Positions 7,481-15,886 of a stretch of 64,000 bases of DNA are shown here, one piece after another. The notes beneath the pieces were generated by a model. It did no database searches. It saw nothing but the letters and a program-made list of their open reading frames with translations, and was not told where the DNA came from. Made by a program: the position numbers and the translations under genes. The stretch is from Mycetocola_A sp015752285. Lineage in GTDB: Bacteria; Actinomycetota; Actinomycetes; Actinomycetales; Microbacteriaceae. The stretch's first letter is position 1. Every line of letters starts with the position of its first letter. Location: NCBI RefSeq assembly GCF_015752285.1, contig NZ_JADOUY010000003.1, positions 248,001-312,000 of the forward strand. The letters are read 5' to 3'.

Positions 7481-9150
7481 GGATGACAGACACCGCCGAT
7501 CTCTGGTGGAAGACCGCAGTGGTGTACTGCCTCGATGTTGAGACATTCATGGACTGGAACAACGACGGCGTCGGCGATCTCGCCGGCCTGGCGCAACGGA
7601 TGGACTATCTGGCGGAGCTCGGGGTCACCTGTCTCTGGCTGATGCCGTTCTATCCGACGCCCGACCGCGACGACGGCTACGACATCACCGACTTCTACGG
7701 GGTCGATCCGCGGCTTGGTCACCACGGCGACCTGGTCGAAATCGTCCGCACCGCCCGTGACCGCGGAATGCGCGTGATCGTCGACCTCGTCGTCAACCAC
7801 ACTTCCGACCAGCATCCGTGGTTCACCGCCGCACGATCGAGTGTCGATTCGCCCTACCGCGACTTCTACGTGTGGAGAGACGAGCCGCCGACCGAGCAGG
7901 CCGAGACGGTATTCCCCGGCGAGGAGTCGGGCGTATGGCAACTGGACGAGAAGACCGGCCAGTACTACCTGCACCGGTTCTACCGGCACCAGCCCGACCT
8001 CAACGTCGAAAACCCGCTGGTGCGCGACGAGATCGCGAAGGTGATGGGATTCTGGCTCGAACTCGGTATCCACGGATTCCGGGTGGACGCGGTTCCGTTC
8101 CTGCTCGAGCCAACGGCAGGCAAGGCGGAACTCGAGAACTTCGGAGACCCACACGACTACCTCAAGTCGTTGCGGTCGTTTCTCGGTCGTCGCACCGGAG
8201 ACGGCATCTTGCTCGGCGAGGTCAACCTGCCCCGTCGGGAGCAGGTCCGCTACTTCGGTGGGGCAGCGGCCGATGAACTCACCATGCAGTTCGACTTCGT
8301 GGCGATGCAGAAGTTCTATCTCTCGCTGGCGCGGGCGGATGCCCGTCCGTTTGCCCGGGCACTCGCCCAGCGCCCGGCCATCGACGTGCAATCGCAGTGG
8401 GCGAACTTCCTCCGCAACCATGACGAACTGACCCTCGACAAGCTCACCGATGCCGAAAGGCACGAAGTCTTCGACGCATTCGCGCCGGAGGAGAACATGC
8501 GCGTGTACGACCGGGGTATCGTCCGCCGGTTGCCGACGATGCTCGACGGCGATCCCCGTCGCATCCGCATGGCCTACAGCCTCCTCTTCTCCACACCAGG
8601 CACTCCTGTTCTGTTCTACGGCGAGGAGATCGGCATGGGCGAGAATCTCGCGATCGGCGGCCGGGAGTCGGTCAGGACGCCGATGCAGTGGACCAGTGGA
8701 ACGAACGGCGGTTTTTCGCAGGCGCGAAAGTCGCGCCTGGCGGCGCCGGTAGTCGACGACGGGTTCTCGCCCGAACACGTGAACGTGGCCGATCAGAGGC
8801 ACGACGCCGACTCATTGCTGCACTTCATGCGACTTCTCATCAGGACCTACCGCAATTCGGCTGAGATCGGCTGGGGTGACTTCGCGATTCTCGAGCAACC
8901 GAACACGGCGGTGCTCGTCCACACGGTGACCGGCGCCGAAGGCCAGATGGTCGCCGTGCACAACTTCGGTTCCGAGCCCGTCGTCGTGCCGGTGACGCTG
9001 CCGGGCGCTGATGGTTCGACACGGCTCATCGACCTGCTCGAGTCGAGCGAAACGGTGCTGTCAGATGAGGGAAGTGTCGACCTGTCCCTGCCCGCATACG
9101 GCTACCGATGGTTGCGAGTTGCCACCGATACGACGAGGCGACTGTATTGA
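7477..9150 (+). CDS. GH13 alpha-amylase-family protein, trehalose-synthase-like
   Basis: This is a 557-residue glycoside hydrolase family 13 enzyme. Conserved regions are DLVVNHTS (region I), GFRVDAVPF with the nucleophile Asp (II), LLGEVNL with the acid/base Glu (III) and LRNHDEL with the transition-state Asp (IV). The N-terminus (GDLAGLAQRMDYLAELGVTCLWLMPFYPTP, quoted in part as GDLAGLAQRMDYL) resembles maltose alpha-D-glucosyltransferase/trehalose synthase. The C-terminus is a short beta-sandwich. The reaction may therefore be maltose-trehalose interconversion or hydrolysis. The start at 7477 overlaps the preceding stop; ATG 7483 is an alternative. Confidence 0.9.
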   Translation: MRMTDTADLWWKTAVVYCLDVETFMDWNNDGVGDLAGLAQRMDYLAELGVTCLWLMPFYPTPDRDDGYDITDFYGVDPRLGHHGDLVEIVRTARDRGMRVIVDLVVNHTSDQHPWFTAARSSVDSPYRDFYVWRDEPPTEQAETVFPGEESGVWQLDEKTGQYYLHRFYRHQPDLNVENPLVRDEIAKVMGFWLELGIHGFRVDAVPFLLEPTAGKAELENFGDPHDYLKSLRSFLGRRTGDGILLGEVNLPRREQVRYFGGAAADELTMQFDFVAMQKFYLSLARADARPFARALAQRPAIDVQSQWANFLRNHDELTLDKLTDAERHEVFDAFAPEENMRVYDRGIVRRLPTMLDGDPRRIRMAYSLLFSTPGTPVLFYGEEIGMGENLAIGGRESVRTPMQWTSGTNGGFSQARKSRLAAPVVDDGFSPEHVNVADQRHDADSLLHFMRLLIRTYRNSAEIGWGDFAILEQPNTAVLVHTVTGAEGQMVAVHNFGSEPVVVPVTLPGADGSTRLIDLLESSETVLSDEGSVDLSLPAYGYRWLRVATDTTRRLY

Positions 9151-9250
9151 TCGTGTAACGGTCCATAACATACCGTCCGTCTGGTGAAGTCACTGCGTGG
9201 GGCTCGATTAGACTCCCCCAAGAGCAGGGCCATCAGGGGGATGGGAAGAC

Positions 9251-10525
9251 ATGAGCAACACACGAGGCAGGCGCATCGGCGTTCTGGCGACGGCAGTGAC
9301 CGTCATCCTCGGGCTATCGGCATGCGCGGGAACGACGGCAGCACCGGTCAGCCTTCCTGACCAGCCGACAGCGGAAATGGCATCCGGTTCGACCGAGGTA
9401 CTCGACGCGGCTCTCGCCGAAGCGATGGCTCTCAGCGCGTCATCCGGGGCGATCGCCGGTGTCTGGGCTCCCTGGTCGGGCAGCTGGGTCAGCGCCGCGG
9501 GCACGACAGCCCCCGGTGGCAGCGAGAAGATGACAACTGACATGCGCTTCCGCATCGGCGACAACACCAAGCCGATGACGTGCGACGTGCTCTACGCGCT
9601 CGCCGAGGAAGGCACCGTCGCCCTCGACGACGAAGTATCGACGTATCTGCCCTCGATCATCGGCCTCGACGACATCACGCTCGAACAGCTGTGCCACGGC
9701 ACCTCAGGAATCGGCGACTACAGTGCGACTCTCGGCTCGAGCTTCGCCGTGAACCCGACCAGGCAGTGGTCGCCGGTCGAGCTCATCTCAGACGGTATCG
9801 CTCGCCCACGAACCGGCACACCGGGCGAGGCGTATGCCTCATCCGACACCAACTATGTGCTGCTCGGCCTCGCTCTCGAAGAGGCGACGACGACGGAATG
9901 GGACGAGCTCTACCAGCGGTACGTCTTCGACCGTCTCAGCATGGAGAACTCGTTCTTCCCTGAGCCGACGACGCTTGCGATCTCCGGTCCATTCGCGCCG
10001 GGCTGGGCGATCAACAAGGCAGCGGATGGCACACTCGCCTGCGATGCTCCCTCCGACCTCACCGAGCTCTCCAACTCGCAGGCGTTCACGGCCGGCGGGG
10101 TGGTGTCGACCATCGACGACATGCACACCTATGCGCAGTCCTTCGCGACAGCGGCGCTCGTCCCCGACGAGGTCGGAACGGAAGCGTGGAAGACCGTTCC
10201 TCTCAGTGCGGATGCCCCCGCCTGGCAGGGATTCGGTCCCGGTGGACTCCAGATGGGCCCGCTTCGCGGTCAGATGGGATCCATTCCTGGGCACATCAGT
10301 GCGATGTTCTCCGACCCGACCACCGGTCTGACGGTTGTCGTGATGCTCAACAACTCGACAGCGGGCGCCGGCTTCGCGCGCCTGGTCGCCATGAAGCTCG
10401 CTGCGATCGCCGCGAAAGCTCCGCCGGTGGATGGAGAGAAGCTCCCCGCCGTCGGCCTGCCCTGGTCCGAAGAGCAAATGACGGAACAGCTCGCTGCTGC
10501 CGCGGTCTGCCAGCCGGCAGCCTGA
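9251..10525 (+). CDS. Beta-lactamase-fold lipoprotein with degenerate active site
   Basis: This is a 424-residue serine-hydrolase-family (class C beta-lactamase / D-Ala-D-Ala carboxypeptidase-like) protein. A lipoprotein signal ends at Cys25 in GLSAC. The fold is clear from RFRIGDNTKPMT, DTNYVLLGLALEEAT and the C-terminal TGLTVVVMLNNS. The active-site residues are changed: the SxxK motif reads Asp104-N-T-Lys107, the YxN position reads Ser197-Ser-Asp199, and HxG reads Gln341-M-Gly. It is therefore probably not a normal acyl-serine hydrolase but a surface binding or scaffold protein. ATG 9251 is preceded by GGGGATGGGAAG. It is monocistronic. Confidence 0.85.
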   Translation: MSNTRGRRIGVLATAVTVILGLSACAGTTAAPVSLPDQPTAEMASGSTEVLDAALAEAMALSASSGAIAGVWAPWSGSWVSAAGTTAPGGSEKMTTDMRFRIGDNTKPMTCDVLYALAEEGTVALDDEVSTYLPSIIGLDDITLEQLCHGTSGIGDYSATLGSSFAVNPTRQWSPVELISDGIARPRTGTPGEAYASSDTNYVLLGLALEEATTTEWDELYQRYVFDRLSMENSFFPEPTTLAISGPFAPGWAINKAADGTLACDAPSDLTELSNSQAFTAGGVVSTIDDMHTYAQSFATAALVPDEVGTEAWKTVPLSADAPAWQGFGPGGLQMGPLRGQMGSIPGHISAMFSDPTTGLTVVVMLNNSTAGAGFARLVAMKLAAIAAKAPPVDGEKLPAVGLPWSEEQMTEQLAAAAVCQPAA

Positions 10526-10603
10526 CACGCTGATGGCGGTAATTCATCACTGATCGGCAGTTTTCCGGGGTCGAGGCTTCAGGGTTCCGCCTACTGTTGA
10601 CTC

Positions 10604-11122
10604 ATGCCGATCACGCCTGACACGAAGAACTGGACGTGGGTCCTCGAGCGCGAATGCCCGGAGTGCGGATTCGATGCGAGCCGCGTCGATCTCGCCGATA
10701 TTCCTGGCCACCTCCGCGCGAACGTCGATGCATGGCCGGCGGTGCTGCGTCGGCGCGACGTCGCTGAGAGACCCGACGACTCGACGTGGTCGCCGCTGGA
10801 GTATTCCGCTCATGTGCGCGACGTCTTCCGTATTTTCACCGAGCGGCTGGAGCTGATGCTCGGAGACGACGACCCCGCATTCGAGAACTGGGACCAGGAT
10901 GTCACCGCTGTCGCCGACCGCTACGCCGAGCAGGATCCGCGCGTCGTCGAAGCCGACCTCGTTGCAGCGGGCCGCGCTCTCGCCGATGCGTTCGAACGGG
11001 TGCCGGTAGAAGCAGCCACCAGGACAGGGCGACGCAGTGACGGCTCGAAGTTCACGGTCGTGACGCTCGGCCAGTATCTGCTCCACGACCCGGTCCACCA
11101 TCTCTGGGACGTGACGCGCTGA
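10604..11122 (+). CDS. DinB-superfamily protein (putative metal-dependent hydrolase/thiol transferase)
   Basis: This is a 172-residue helical-bundle protein. The DinB-type metal-binding histidines are visible in LEYSAHVRDVFRI and YLLHDPVHHLWDV. Actinobacterial members of this superfamily include mycothiol- or bacillithiol-dependent enzymes, but the substrate here is unknown. A CPECG pair near the N-terminus is a further possible metal site. No Shine-Dalgarno sequence is visible before ATG 10604, and a weak TACTGT hexamer lies six bases ahead, so the mRNA may be leaderless. The gene is convergent with the SDR gene, leaving nine bases between stops. Confidence 0.8.
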   Translation: MPITPDTKNWTWVLERECPECGFDASRVDLADIPGHLRANVDAWPAVLRRRDVAERPDDSTWSPLEYSAHVRDVFRIFTERLELMLGDDDPAFENWDQDVTAVADRYAEQDPRVVEADLVAAGRALADAFERVPVEAATRTGRRSDGSKFTVVTLGQYLLHDPVHHLWDVTR

Positions 11123-11131
11123 GCATCCGTT

Positions 11132-11968
11132 CTAGCGTCGCTCGACGGCCGAGCCCACAAGCTCTTCGCTGAGGTCCCAGAGCCGCGACGCCAGCTGGGG
11201 GTCGTACGCCTGCGGGTTCGCCTGTGCGATCTGGCGTTTGTCGTAGTACGCGCCGGAGACCCAGTCGACACCAGGCACGGCGGTGGCCAGCCAGACGAGC
11301 GTATCCGCGCCCTCTTCCGGGGAGATCAGGAAGATCTTGAAGACACTGCGGTAGATCAGTCGCATCACGCTCGTCGAGCCGGTGGCGAAGCTGGTTGCGA
11401 CGATACCGGGGTGGAACGCTGCGGCCGAAATGCCGTGTTCCGCATACCTGTTGTGCAGCTCGGCGGTGAAGAGAATGTTCGCCAGTTTTGCGTTGCCGTA
11501 CGCCCTGTTCTCGGAATAGCCGCGTTCGGCGTTGACGTCATCGATGTCGAACTTCGCGAACCGCGTGTTCGCCACACTCGACGTGTTGATGACGCTCGCC
11601 TTGCTCTCGATCAGGCGGTCGAGCAGGAGGTTGGTGAGCAGGAACGGCGCCAGGTGGTTCACCTGGAAGGTCTTTTCGTTGCCGTCGACGGTCGTCTCGC
11701 GTCGCCCGAGGATGCCACCGGCGTTGTTCGCGAGCACATCGATGCGCGGGTAGCGCTCCAGCAGCGTCGCGGCGAGTTCGCGCACGTCGTCGAGCCGCGC
11801 GAAGTCGGCCAGCAGGTGGTCAGCGCCGATTCCGGCCGCCACTGCCCTGGTCTTTTCGGGGGATCGACCGACGACGACAACCCGATCGCCGCGCGCCGCG
11901 AGTTGCCGGGCGGCCACGGCACCGATGCCGTCGCTCGCTCCGGTGATGATCACTGTTCGTTCCGTCAT
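11132..11968 (-). CDS. SDR-family NAD(P)-dependent oxidoreductase
   Basis: This is a 278-residue classical/retinol-dehydrogenase-like short-chain dehydrogenase. TGASDGIGAVAARQLA binds the cofactor, NNAGG follows, and the catalytic Tyr/Lys are in YGNAKLANILF. The arginine just after the glycine motif (VVGRSPEK) suggests NADP preference. GGAGAA stands in front of ATG 11968. The substrate is unknown, and neighbours give no clear context. Confidence 0.92.
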   Translation of the reverse strand: MTERTVIITGASDGIGAVAARQLAARGDRVVVVGRSPEKTRAVAAGIGADHLLADFARLDDVRELAATLLERYPRIDVLANNAGGILGRRETTVDGNEKTFQVNHLAPFLLTNLLLDRLIESKASVINTSSVANTRFAKFDIDDVNAERGYSENRAYGNAKLANILFTAELHNRYAEHGISAAAFHPGIVATSFATGSTSVMRLIYRSVFKIFLISPEEGADTLVWLATAVPGVDWVSGAYYDKRQIAQANPQAYDPQLASRLWDLSEELVGSAVERR

Positions 11969-11980
11969 GGTTCTCCTCGG

Positions 11981-12010
11981 CTGCCCGTCTGCCTGCGAGC
12001 CTACGGGCAG
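11981..12010 (-). terminator. Hairpin after the hypothetical gene at 12032-12688
   Basis: CTGCCCGT (11981-11988) pairs exactly with ACGGGCAG (12003-12010) across a 14-base loop, 21 bases past the stop of the minus-strand gene and just before the next start. There is no T-tract. It may be a terminator or an attenuating structure upstream of the SDR gene. Confidence 0.4.
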
Positions 12011-12031
12011 ATGCTGGGAGGACGCGGGCGC

Positions 12032-12688
12032 TCAGGCGGTGTCGTCCTTCGCCTGTGCTTCGAGAGCCGGGAGGTCGACCTCGAGTAGCTCGCGCAGTCG
12101 GTCCTGCCGGTCGAGGATGTAGTCGGGGTCGTCCGCGAAAGAGACCATGCGCTTCTCCAGGCGAGCCACCACGTTGGCGCCGATGTCTTTCCACGCCGCT
12201 GACCGTGCACGTTCGGTGAGGTCGGCGATGAACTCCGGATCGGATCGTGACCCGTCGAGTGACTCGGCGAGGGCCTCGTAAAGGTTCTCGCGTCGGCGCA
12301 GCGTGCCGGAGTCGATGAGGTGGTAGTCGTGAGCGTGGTCGGCGATGCCGCCGGACAGGCCGGCCCTGGCTCGGGCCCGGATGATCATCCCGGCGTTCGC
12401 GCGCTGCTCGTCGGCAGCTCGGGCGAGCTCCTCGTCGATCATCTCCGCGGTGGCCTCGTCATCGAAGGAGTCGTCCTCGCGGAGGGCGCGCAGGATGAGT
12501 CGATTCTTGACCGCCAGCATCACGCCGTGCCGCGCGATGAGCAGCCCCTCGTCGAGCGCCTGCTCGAATGGGGCGAGTGGCTGGGGCTCCGGCCGGTACG
12601 GAGGCGGAGACGCGGTCTGCCGGAACAGTCGGGTCAGCCACGACCAGCCGCGACGCAATGGACTCTCCACGTTGTCAGCGTATGCCAT
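12032..12688 (-). CDS. Conserved-looking hypothetical protein, soluble and helical
   Basis: I do not recognise this 218-residue protein. It is rich in Ala, Glu, Asp and Arg, has no signal peptide or membrane helix, and reads as mostly alpha-helical. A short basic/aromatic segment (RRGWSWLTRLFRQ) lies at residues 12-25, followed by a Pro-rich linker (PPPYRPEPQP) and a helical body. Codon choice matches its neighbours, which supports a real gene. It starts 529 bases upstream of the usp start, on the same strand, with only 22 bases between the two genes. Confidence 0.7.
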   Translation of the reverse strand: MAYADNVESPLRRGWSWLTRLFRQTASPPPYRPEPQPLAPFEQALDEGLLIARHGVMLAVKNRLILRALREDDSFDDEATAEMIDEELARAADEQRANAGMIIRARARAGLSGGIADHAHDYHLIDSGTLRRRENLYEALAESLDGSRSDPEFIADLTERARSAAWKDIGANVVARLEKRMVSFADDPDYILDRQDRLRELLEVDLPALEAQAKDDTA

Positions 12689-12710
12689 CGGTCATTCGCG
12701 CGGGCCCGAG

Positions 12711-13217
12711 TCAGTGTGCTGTCGGTGCGGTACGGTCCGTCGCGATCTGGTCCCTGTTGTGCACGATGAGCACCGGGCAGAGGGCATGCGCCACGCAAGC
12801 CGAACTGACCGAGCCGAGGAGAAGCCCGGTGAAGCCGCCGTGTCCGCGGGAGCCGAGCACGAGCATCTCAGCGCCGGCGCTGTGCCTGATCAGTGATCGG
12901 GTCGGTGCGCCCTGGAGGATCGTCATGGTGAAGCCGTTCGGCCTGTCGTCACCGAACGCTGCCTGAGCGGTATCCCGAAGCAGCTTCGCCACGCTCTCCT
13001 CCGGAGTCCACCCTGTCTCCGACTCGTAGAAGTCGTACATCGAATGGCTCTGCTGCCAGACGGCGACGGATTGGAGCGGGGATCCCAGTGCTTCGGCGAG
13101 CCTGCGAGCCTCCCGCAGCGCGTTGACGGAGGACTCCGACCCATCCACTCCCACGATGATCGCGGGAGTTCCAGACGGGGGAGAGTCGCCCGTTCCGGCC
13201 CGCTCGGTGTTCGTCAT
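12711..13217 (-). CDS. Universal stress protein, UspA family
   Basis: This is a 168-residue single-domain Usp protein. It begins with an N-terminal disordered stretch, then IIVGVDGSESSVNALREA and, near the C-terminus, the ATP-binding signature GSRGHGGFTGLLLGSVS followed by CPVLIVHN. The Gly-rich signature suggests an ATP-binding member. The start at ATG 13217 was chosen because upstream codons do not look coding and overlap the divergent promoter region shared with dedA. Confidence 0.9.
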   Translation of the reverse strand: MTNTERAGTGDSPPSGTPAIIVGVDGSESSVNALREARRLAEALGSPLQSVAVWQQSHSMYDFYESETGWTPEESVAKLLRDTAQAAFGDDRPNGFTMTILQGAPTRSLIRHSAGAEMLVLGSRGHGGFTGLLLGSVSSACVAHALCPVLIVHNRDQIATDRTAPTAH

Positions 13218-13341
13218 GGTGTCAGTATCCTCTGCGGGATGCGACGGCGGAAGTGGTCCGATTGCCGGTCTCGCCGTCGACCAGACCGATGCCGTGTCCT
13301 CGCCGCGATGAACGATGGACCACGCCTTGTAGCGTGGGGGC

Positions 13342-13986
13342 ATGGCATCCAGCGACTCGATCGACGACCTCACCGGAATCGTCGGCTTTGCGGCCGATTT
13401 GATCGACGCCATGGGGGAGTGGGGCGTCGGTCTCTTCACTCTGCTGGAAACCGTCTTCCCACCGATCCCCAGTGAAGTGATTCTTCCGCTGGCCGGCTTC
13501 ATTTCGAGCCAGGGGTCGATGAACATCGTGCTCGTTGTTGCGACCAGCACCCTTGGTGCCTATCTCGGAGGCGCGCTTCTCTACCTGCTCGGGGCGAAAG
13601 TCGGACTCGAGCGGGGCATCCGCCTTCTCGCGAAGTTGCCGCTTGTCGACCGCGACGATTTCGAGAAAGCCGCCTCCTGGTTCGATCGGCACGGGAAATC
13701 GGCGGTCTTCTTCGGGCGTCTCGTGCCGGGTGTGCGCAGCGTCGTGTCGCTCCCGGCCGGAGCAGGCGGCATGAACTTTGCGCTCTTCAGCGGGCTCACC
13801 ATCGCAGGGAGCGCCGTGTGGAACGGGATCCTGATCACCCTGGGGTCGCTTCTGGGTGAACAGTACGAGCTCGTCTCGCGCTACTCCAGCTGGCTGAACT
13901 ACGCGGTGTACCTCGGGTTCGGGAGCTTTCTCGTGTTTCTCGTCGTGCGCCACCTCAAGCGGCGTCGGGCGAAGAGGAGCTCCTGA
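13342..13986 (+). CDS. DedA-family membrane protein
   Basis: This is a 214-residue integral membrane protein with the DedA/VTT pattern: ETVFPPIPSEVILPLAG near residue 35, then FFGRLVPGVRSVVSLPAG around residue 130, and four to five hydrophobic helices. DedA proteins are linked to undecaprenyl-phosphate or phospholipid flipping and envelope homeostasis; the substrate here is not known. The C-terminus is strongly basic (KRRRAKRS). It is transcribed divergently from the usp gene. Confidence 0.92.
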   Translation: MASSDSIDDLTGIVGFAADLIDAMGEWGVGLFTLLETVFPPIPSEVILPLAGFISSQGSMNIVLVVATSTLGAYLGGALLYLLGAKVGLERGIRLLAKLPLVDRDDFEKAASWFDRHGKSAVFFGRLVPGVRSVVSLPAGAGGMNFALFSGLTIAGSAVWNGILITLGSLLGEQYELVSRYSSWLNYAVYLGFGSFLVFLVVRHLKRRRAKRSS

Positions 13987-14082
13987 GCGCGGGCTGGTCC
14001 CCTGCATGGGGGACTGCTCTATGCGAGCGAGGGAGCATAGGCTGACGGCCCGGGCAAGGGGCATTGCGCGGGAAGAAAGTTG

Positions 14083-14123
14083 TGGTCCTCTCGCGCTACT
14101 CCGAATGCAGTGCGAGAGGACCG
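14083..14123. terminator. Hairpin between convergent dedA and pstS
   Basis: GGTCCTCTCGC (14084-14094) pairs perfectly with GCGAGAGGACC (14112-14122). Extra pairs extend the stem to about 14 with two G:T pairs. It sits in the 235-base gap between converging genes. A second small perfect hairpin, GTCCCC/GGGGAC, lies just after the dedA stop at about 13997-14014. No T-tract is seen. The rest of the gap shows nothing recognisable. Confidence 0.5.
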
Positions 14124-14221
14124 CGCCCGATCGGGGGCACTCCCGGGCACCATCAACCGTAGGGGATCGGCGGCGGCGGTGGCTATCCCTCAGACGGGGA
14201 CGGCCTCGTCGCCTGAGCGAG

Positions 14222-15310
14222 CTATCCGATGGTGCGTACGGCGTCGAGCACCCTGTCGGTGAACGATTCCGAGAGCGGTGCCGAACCCGTGGACTCCGCT
14301 GCGTCTGACTGGCCCTCGGGGCTGGCCACGTGTTCGAGGAAGGCTTTCACCAGAACCGCCTCCCCCGCATCGGCGTAGGTCTGACACGCGATCACGTAGC
14401 TGACGAGAACGAGGGGGTAGACCCCGGCGGCCGTGCTCGCCCGGTCGACCGCGACGACGATGTCGCTTCCGTTCTCCCGCTCGAGCAGCGGAGAGGCATC
14501 CACGATCGCGGCTGCTGCCTCTGGCGAGTAGTCCACGAAGGACCCGCCGACTTTCAGGGAGGCGACGGATTTACCCTCGGCCCGGGATGCGTCGACGTAT
14601 CCGATCGTGTTCGATCCGGTCCCGACGGCGTTGACGACCCCCGAGTTGCCCTGGGCGCCCTCACCGGAATAGGGGAAGGTGTTGCTCGGCTCATCGGGCC
14701 ATTCGGCCGGAGCGGCCTGGTGAAGGTAGTCGGTGAAGTTCTCCGTTGTGCCGGAGTCGTCGGAGCGGTACACGGCCACGACGCGCTCGTCCGGGAGCTC
14801 GGCGTCGGGGTTGAGAGCGACCAGGGCCGGGTCGTTCCATCGCTCGATCGAGCCGTTGAAGATGCCGGCCACGGCTGCCGCGTCGAGTTGGAGCCTCTCG
14901 ACACCGTCGACGTTGAAGATGAGCACGAGTGGTGAGACGTACACCGGAAGGTTGATCGCCTCGGAGCCCGCAGCGCATCGCGGTGACCCACTCTGAGCTT
15001 CCTCGTCCGAAAGTGCGGCGTCGGATGCTGCATAGCTGAATGCTCCGGCGAGGAACTGGACCTTGCCCGCCCCGGATCCCGCGGGGTCGTACTCGATGGT
15101 GACCCGGGAATTGTTGCGTTGGATATGAGAAATCCAGGTGTCCTGTGCGACGGCCTGGGCGGTGGAACCTCCGCCGCTGAGAGTGCCAACAAGATTGCTC
15201 TCCTTGTCGCCCTGCTCATTGGCCGCACACGCGCTCAGGAGCGAGATGCCGACGATCATCGCCAGGACGCGAGCGCAGCGCCGCACCGTCGTCGATTCGT
15301 ACTTTTCCAC
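14222..15310 (-). CDS. pstS: Phosphate ABC transporter substrate-binding lipoprotein
   Basis: This 362-residue periplasmic-type binding protein captures phosphate for PstCAB. The lipoprotein signal ends at Cys28 (ISLLSACAANEQ). PstS motifs include GGGSTAQAVAQDTW, DPAGSGAGKVQFLAG and YRSDDSGTTENFTDYL. The GTG start at 15310 has GAGGAG seven bases ahead and gives a normal signal peptide; the frame is open to 15358 but that extension is not needed. It is an orphan: no pstC, pstA or pstB lies next to it in this window, so it may serve a transporter encoded elsewhere or act as a phosphate scavenger. Confidence 0.93.
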   Translation of the reverse strand: MEKYESTTVRRCARVLAMIVGISLLSACAANEQGDKESNLVGTLSGGGSTAQAVAQDTWISHIQRNNSRVTIEYDPAGSGAGKVQFLAGAFSYAASDAALSDEEAQSGSPRCAAGSEAINLPVYVSPLVLIFNVDGVERLQLDAAAVAGIFNGSIERWNDPALVALNPDAELPDERVVAVYRSDDSGTTENFTDYLHQAAPAEWPDEPSNTFPYSGEGAQGNSGVVNAVGTGSNTIGYVDASRAEGKSVASLKVGGSFVDYSPEAAAAIVDASPLLERENGSDIVVAVDRASTAAGVYPLVLVSYVIACQTYADAGEAVLVKAFLEHVASPEGQSDAAESTGSAPLSESFTDRVLDAVRTIG

Positions 15311-15440
15311 GATGGACTCCTCGACGGTGGGCTGCAGGGCTGCAGGGAAGGCGCACACCAGTCTAAAACAGCCGGTCTGCGTCGAAGCTGCACGCGAGCG
15401 GTAGCCGCACAGTTGTCGTGAAACCTCGGCCCGGCGTGTC

Positions 15441-15791
15441 TTACAGGCCGGAGAGAAGGGCGGACACCGACTCGAGAGCTCGCGGAGCGAGGCTGTAGTA
15501 CGCCCAGGTTCCTCGCTTGTCTCGGTTGAGGTAGCCGGCGTCGACCAGGACCTTGAGATGGTGTGAGACGGTGGGCTGGCTCAGTCCGAGCGGCTCGGTG
15601 AGGTCGCAGACGCACGCTTCGGCGTCTTCGTGCGAAGCGACGATCGACAGGAGTCGAAGTCGCGCTGGGTCGGCCAGCGCTTTGAGCGACCGGGACAGCT
15701 TTTCAGCGCTATTCGCGTCCATGGGTTCACGGGTGATCGGGCTGCAGCAGTCGGAGATGTCGGTGATCGACAGGGTTGTGGTGAGGGTCAT
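15441..15791 (-). CDS. arsR: ArsR/SmtB-family arsenical-responsive repressor
   Basis: This is a 116-residue winged-helix repressor. The arsenic-binding CxC is in ACVCDLTE and the recognition helix is SQPTVSHHLKVL. An extra Cys pair sits at the N-terminus (DCCSP), common in actinobacterial ArsR proteins that bind As(III) with a distinct Cys set. ATG 15791 fits the family length and has GGAG upstream; the frame continues to 15896 but that stretch is the operator-promoter region. It is divergent from acr3. Confidence 0.92.
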   Translation of the reverse strand: MTLTTTLSITDISDCCSPITREPMDANSAEKLSRSLKALADPARLRLLSIVASHEDAEACVCDLTEPLGLSQPTVSHHLKVLVDAGYLNRDKRGTWAYYSLAPRALESVSALLSGL

Positions 15792-15812
15792 CTGGCCGGC
15801 TCCGCATCTATA

Positions 15813-15851
15813 TTGACAAGCGTCGATGTATTCATCAGACTGTACATCGAC
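15813..15851. promoter_or_regulatory. acr3 promoter with ArsR-type inverted repeat
   Basis: TTGACA (15813-15818), a 17-base spacer and CAGACT (15836-15841) form a promoter reading towards acr3. A perfect inverted repeat, GTCGATGTA (15822-15830) and TACATCGAC (15843-15851), covers the spacer and -10. This is where ArsR would block both divergent genes. The assignment rests on position and symmetry, not on a known consensus match. Confidence 0.7.
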
Positions 15852-15886
15852 AGAGATCAATCTATCACCGATACCCGCGGAGCTGA

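Noticed and set aside
13222..14064. Minus-strand frame opposite dedA
   Set aside because: Antisense to a well-conserved DedA protein; the product is low-complexity and charged.
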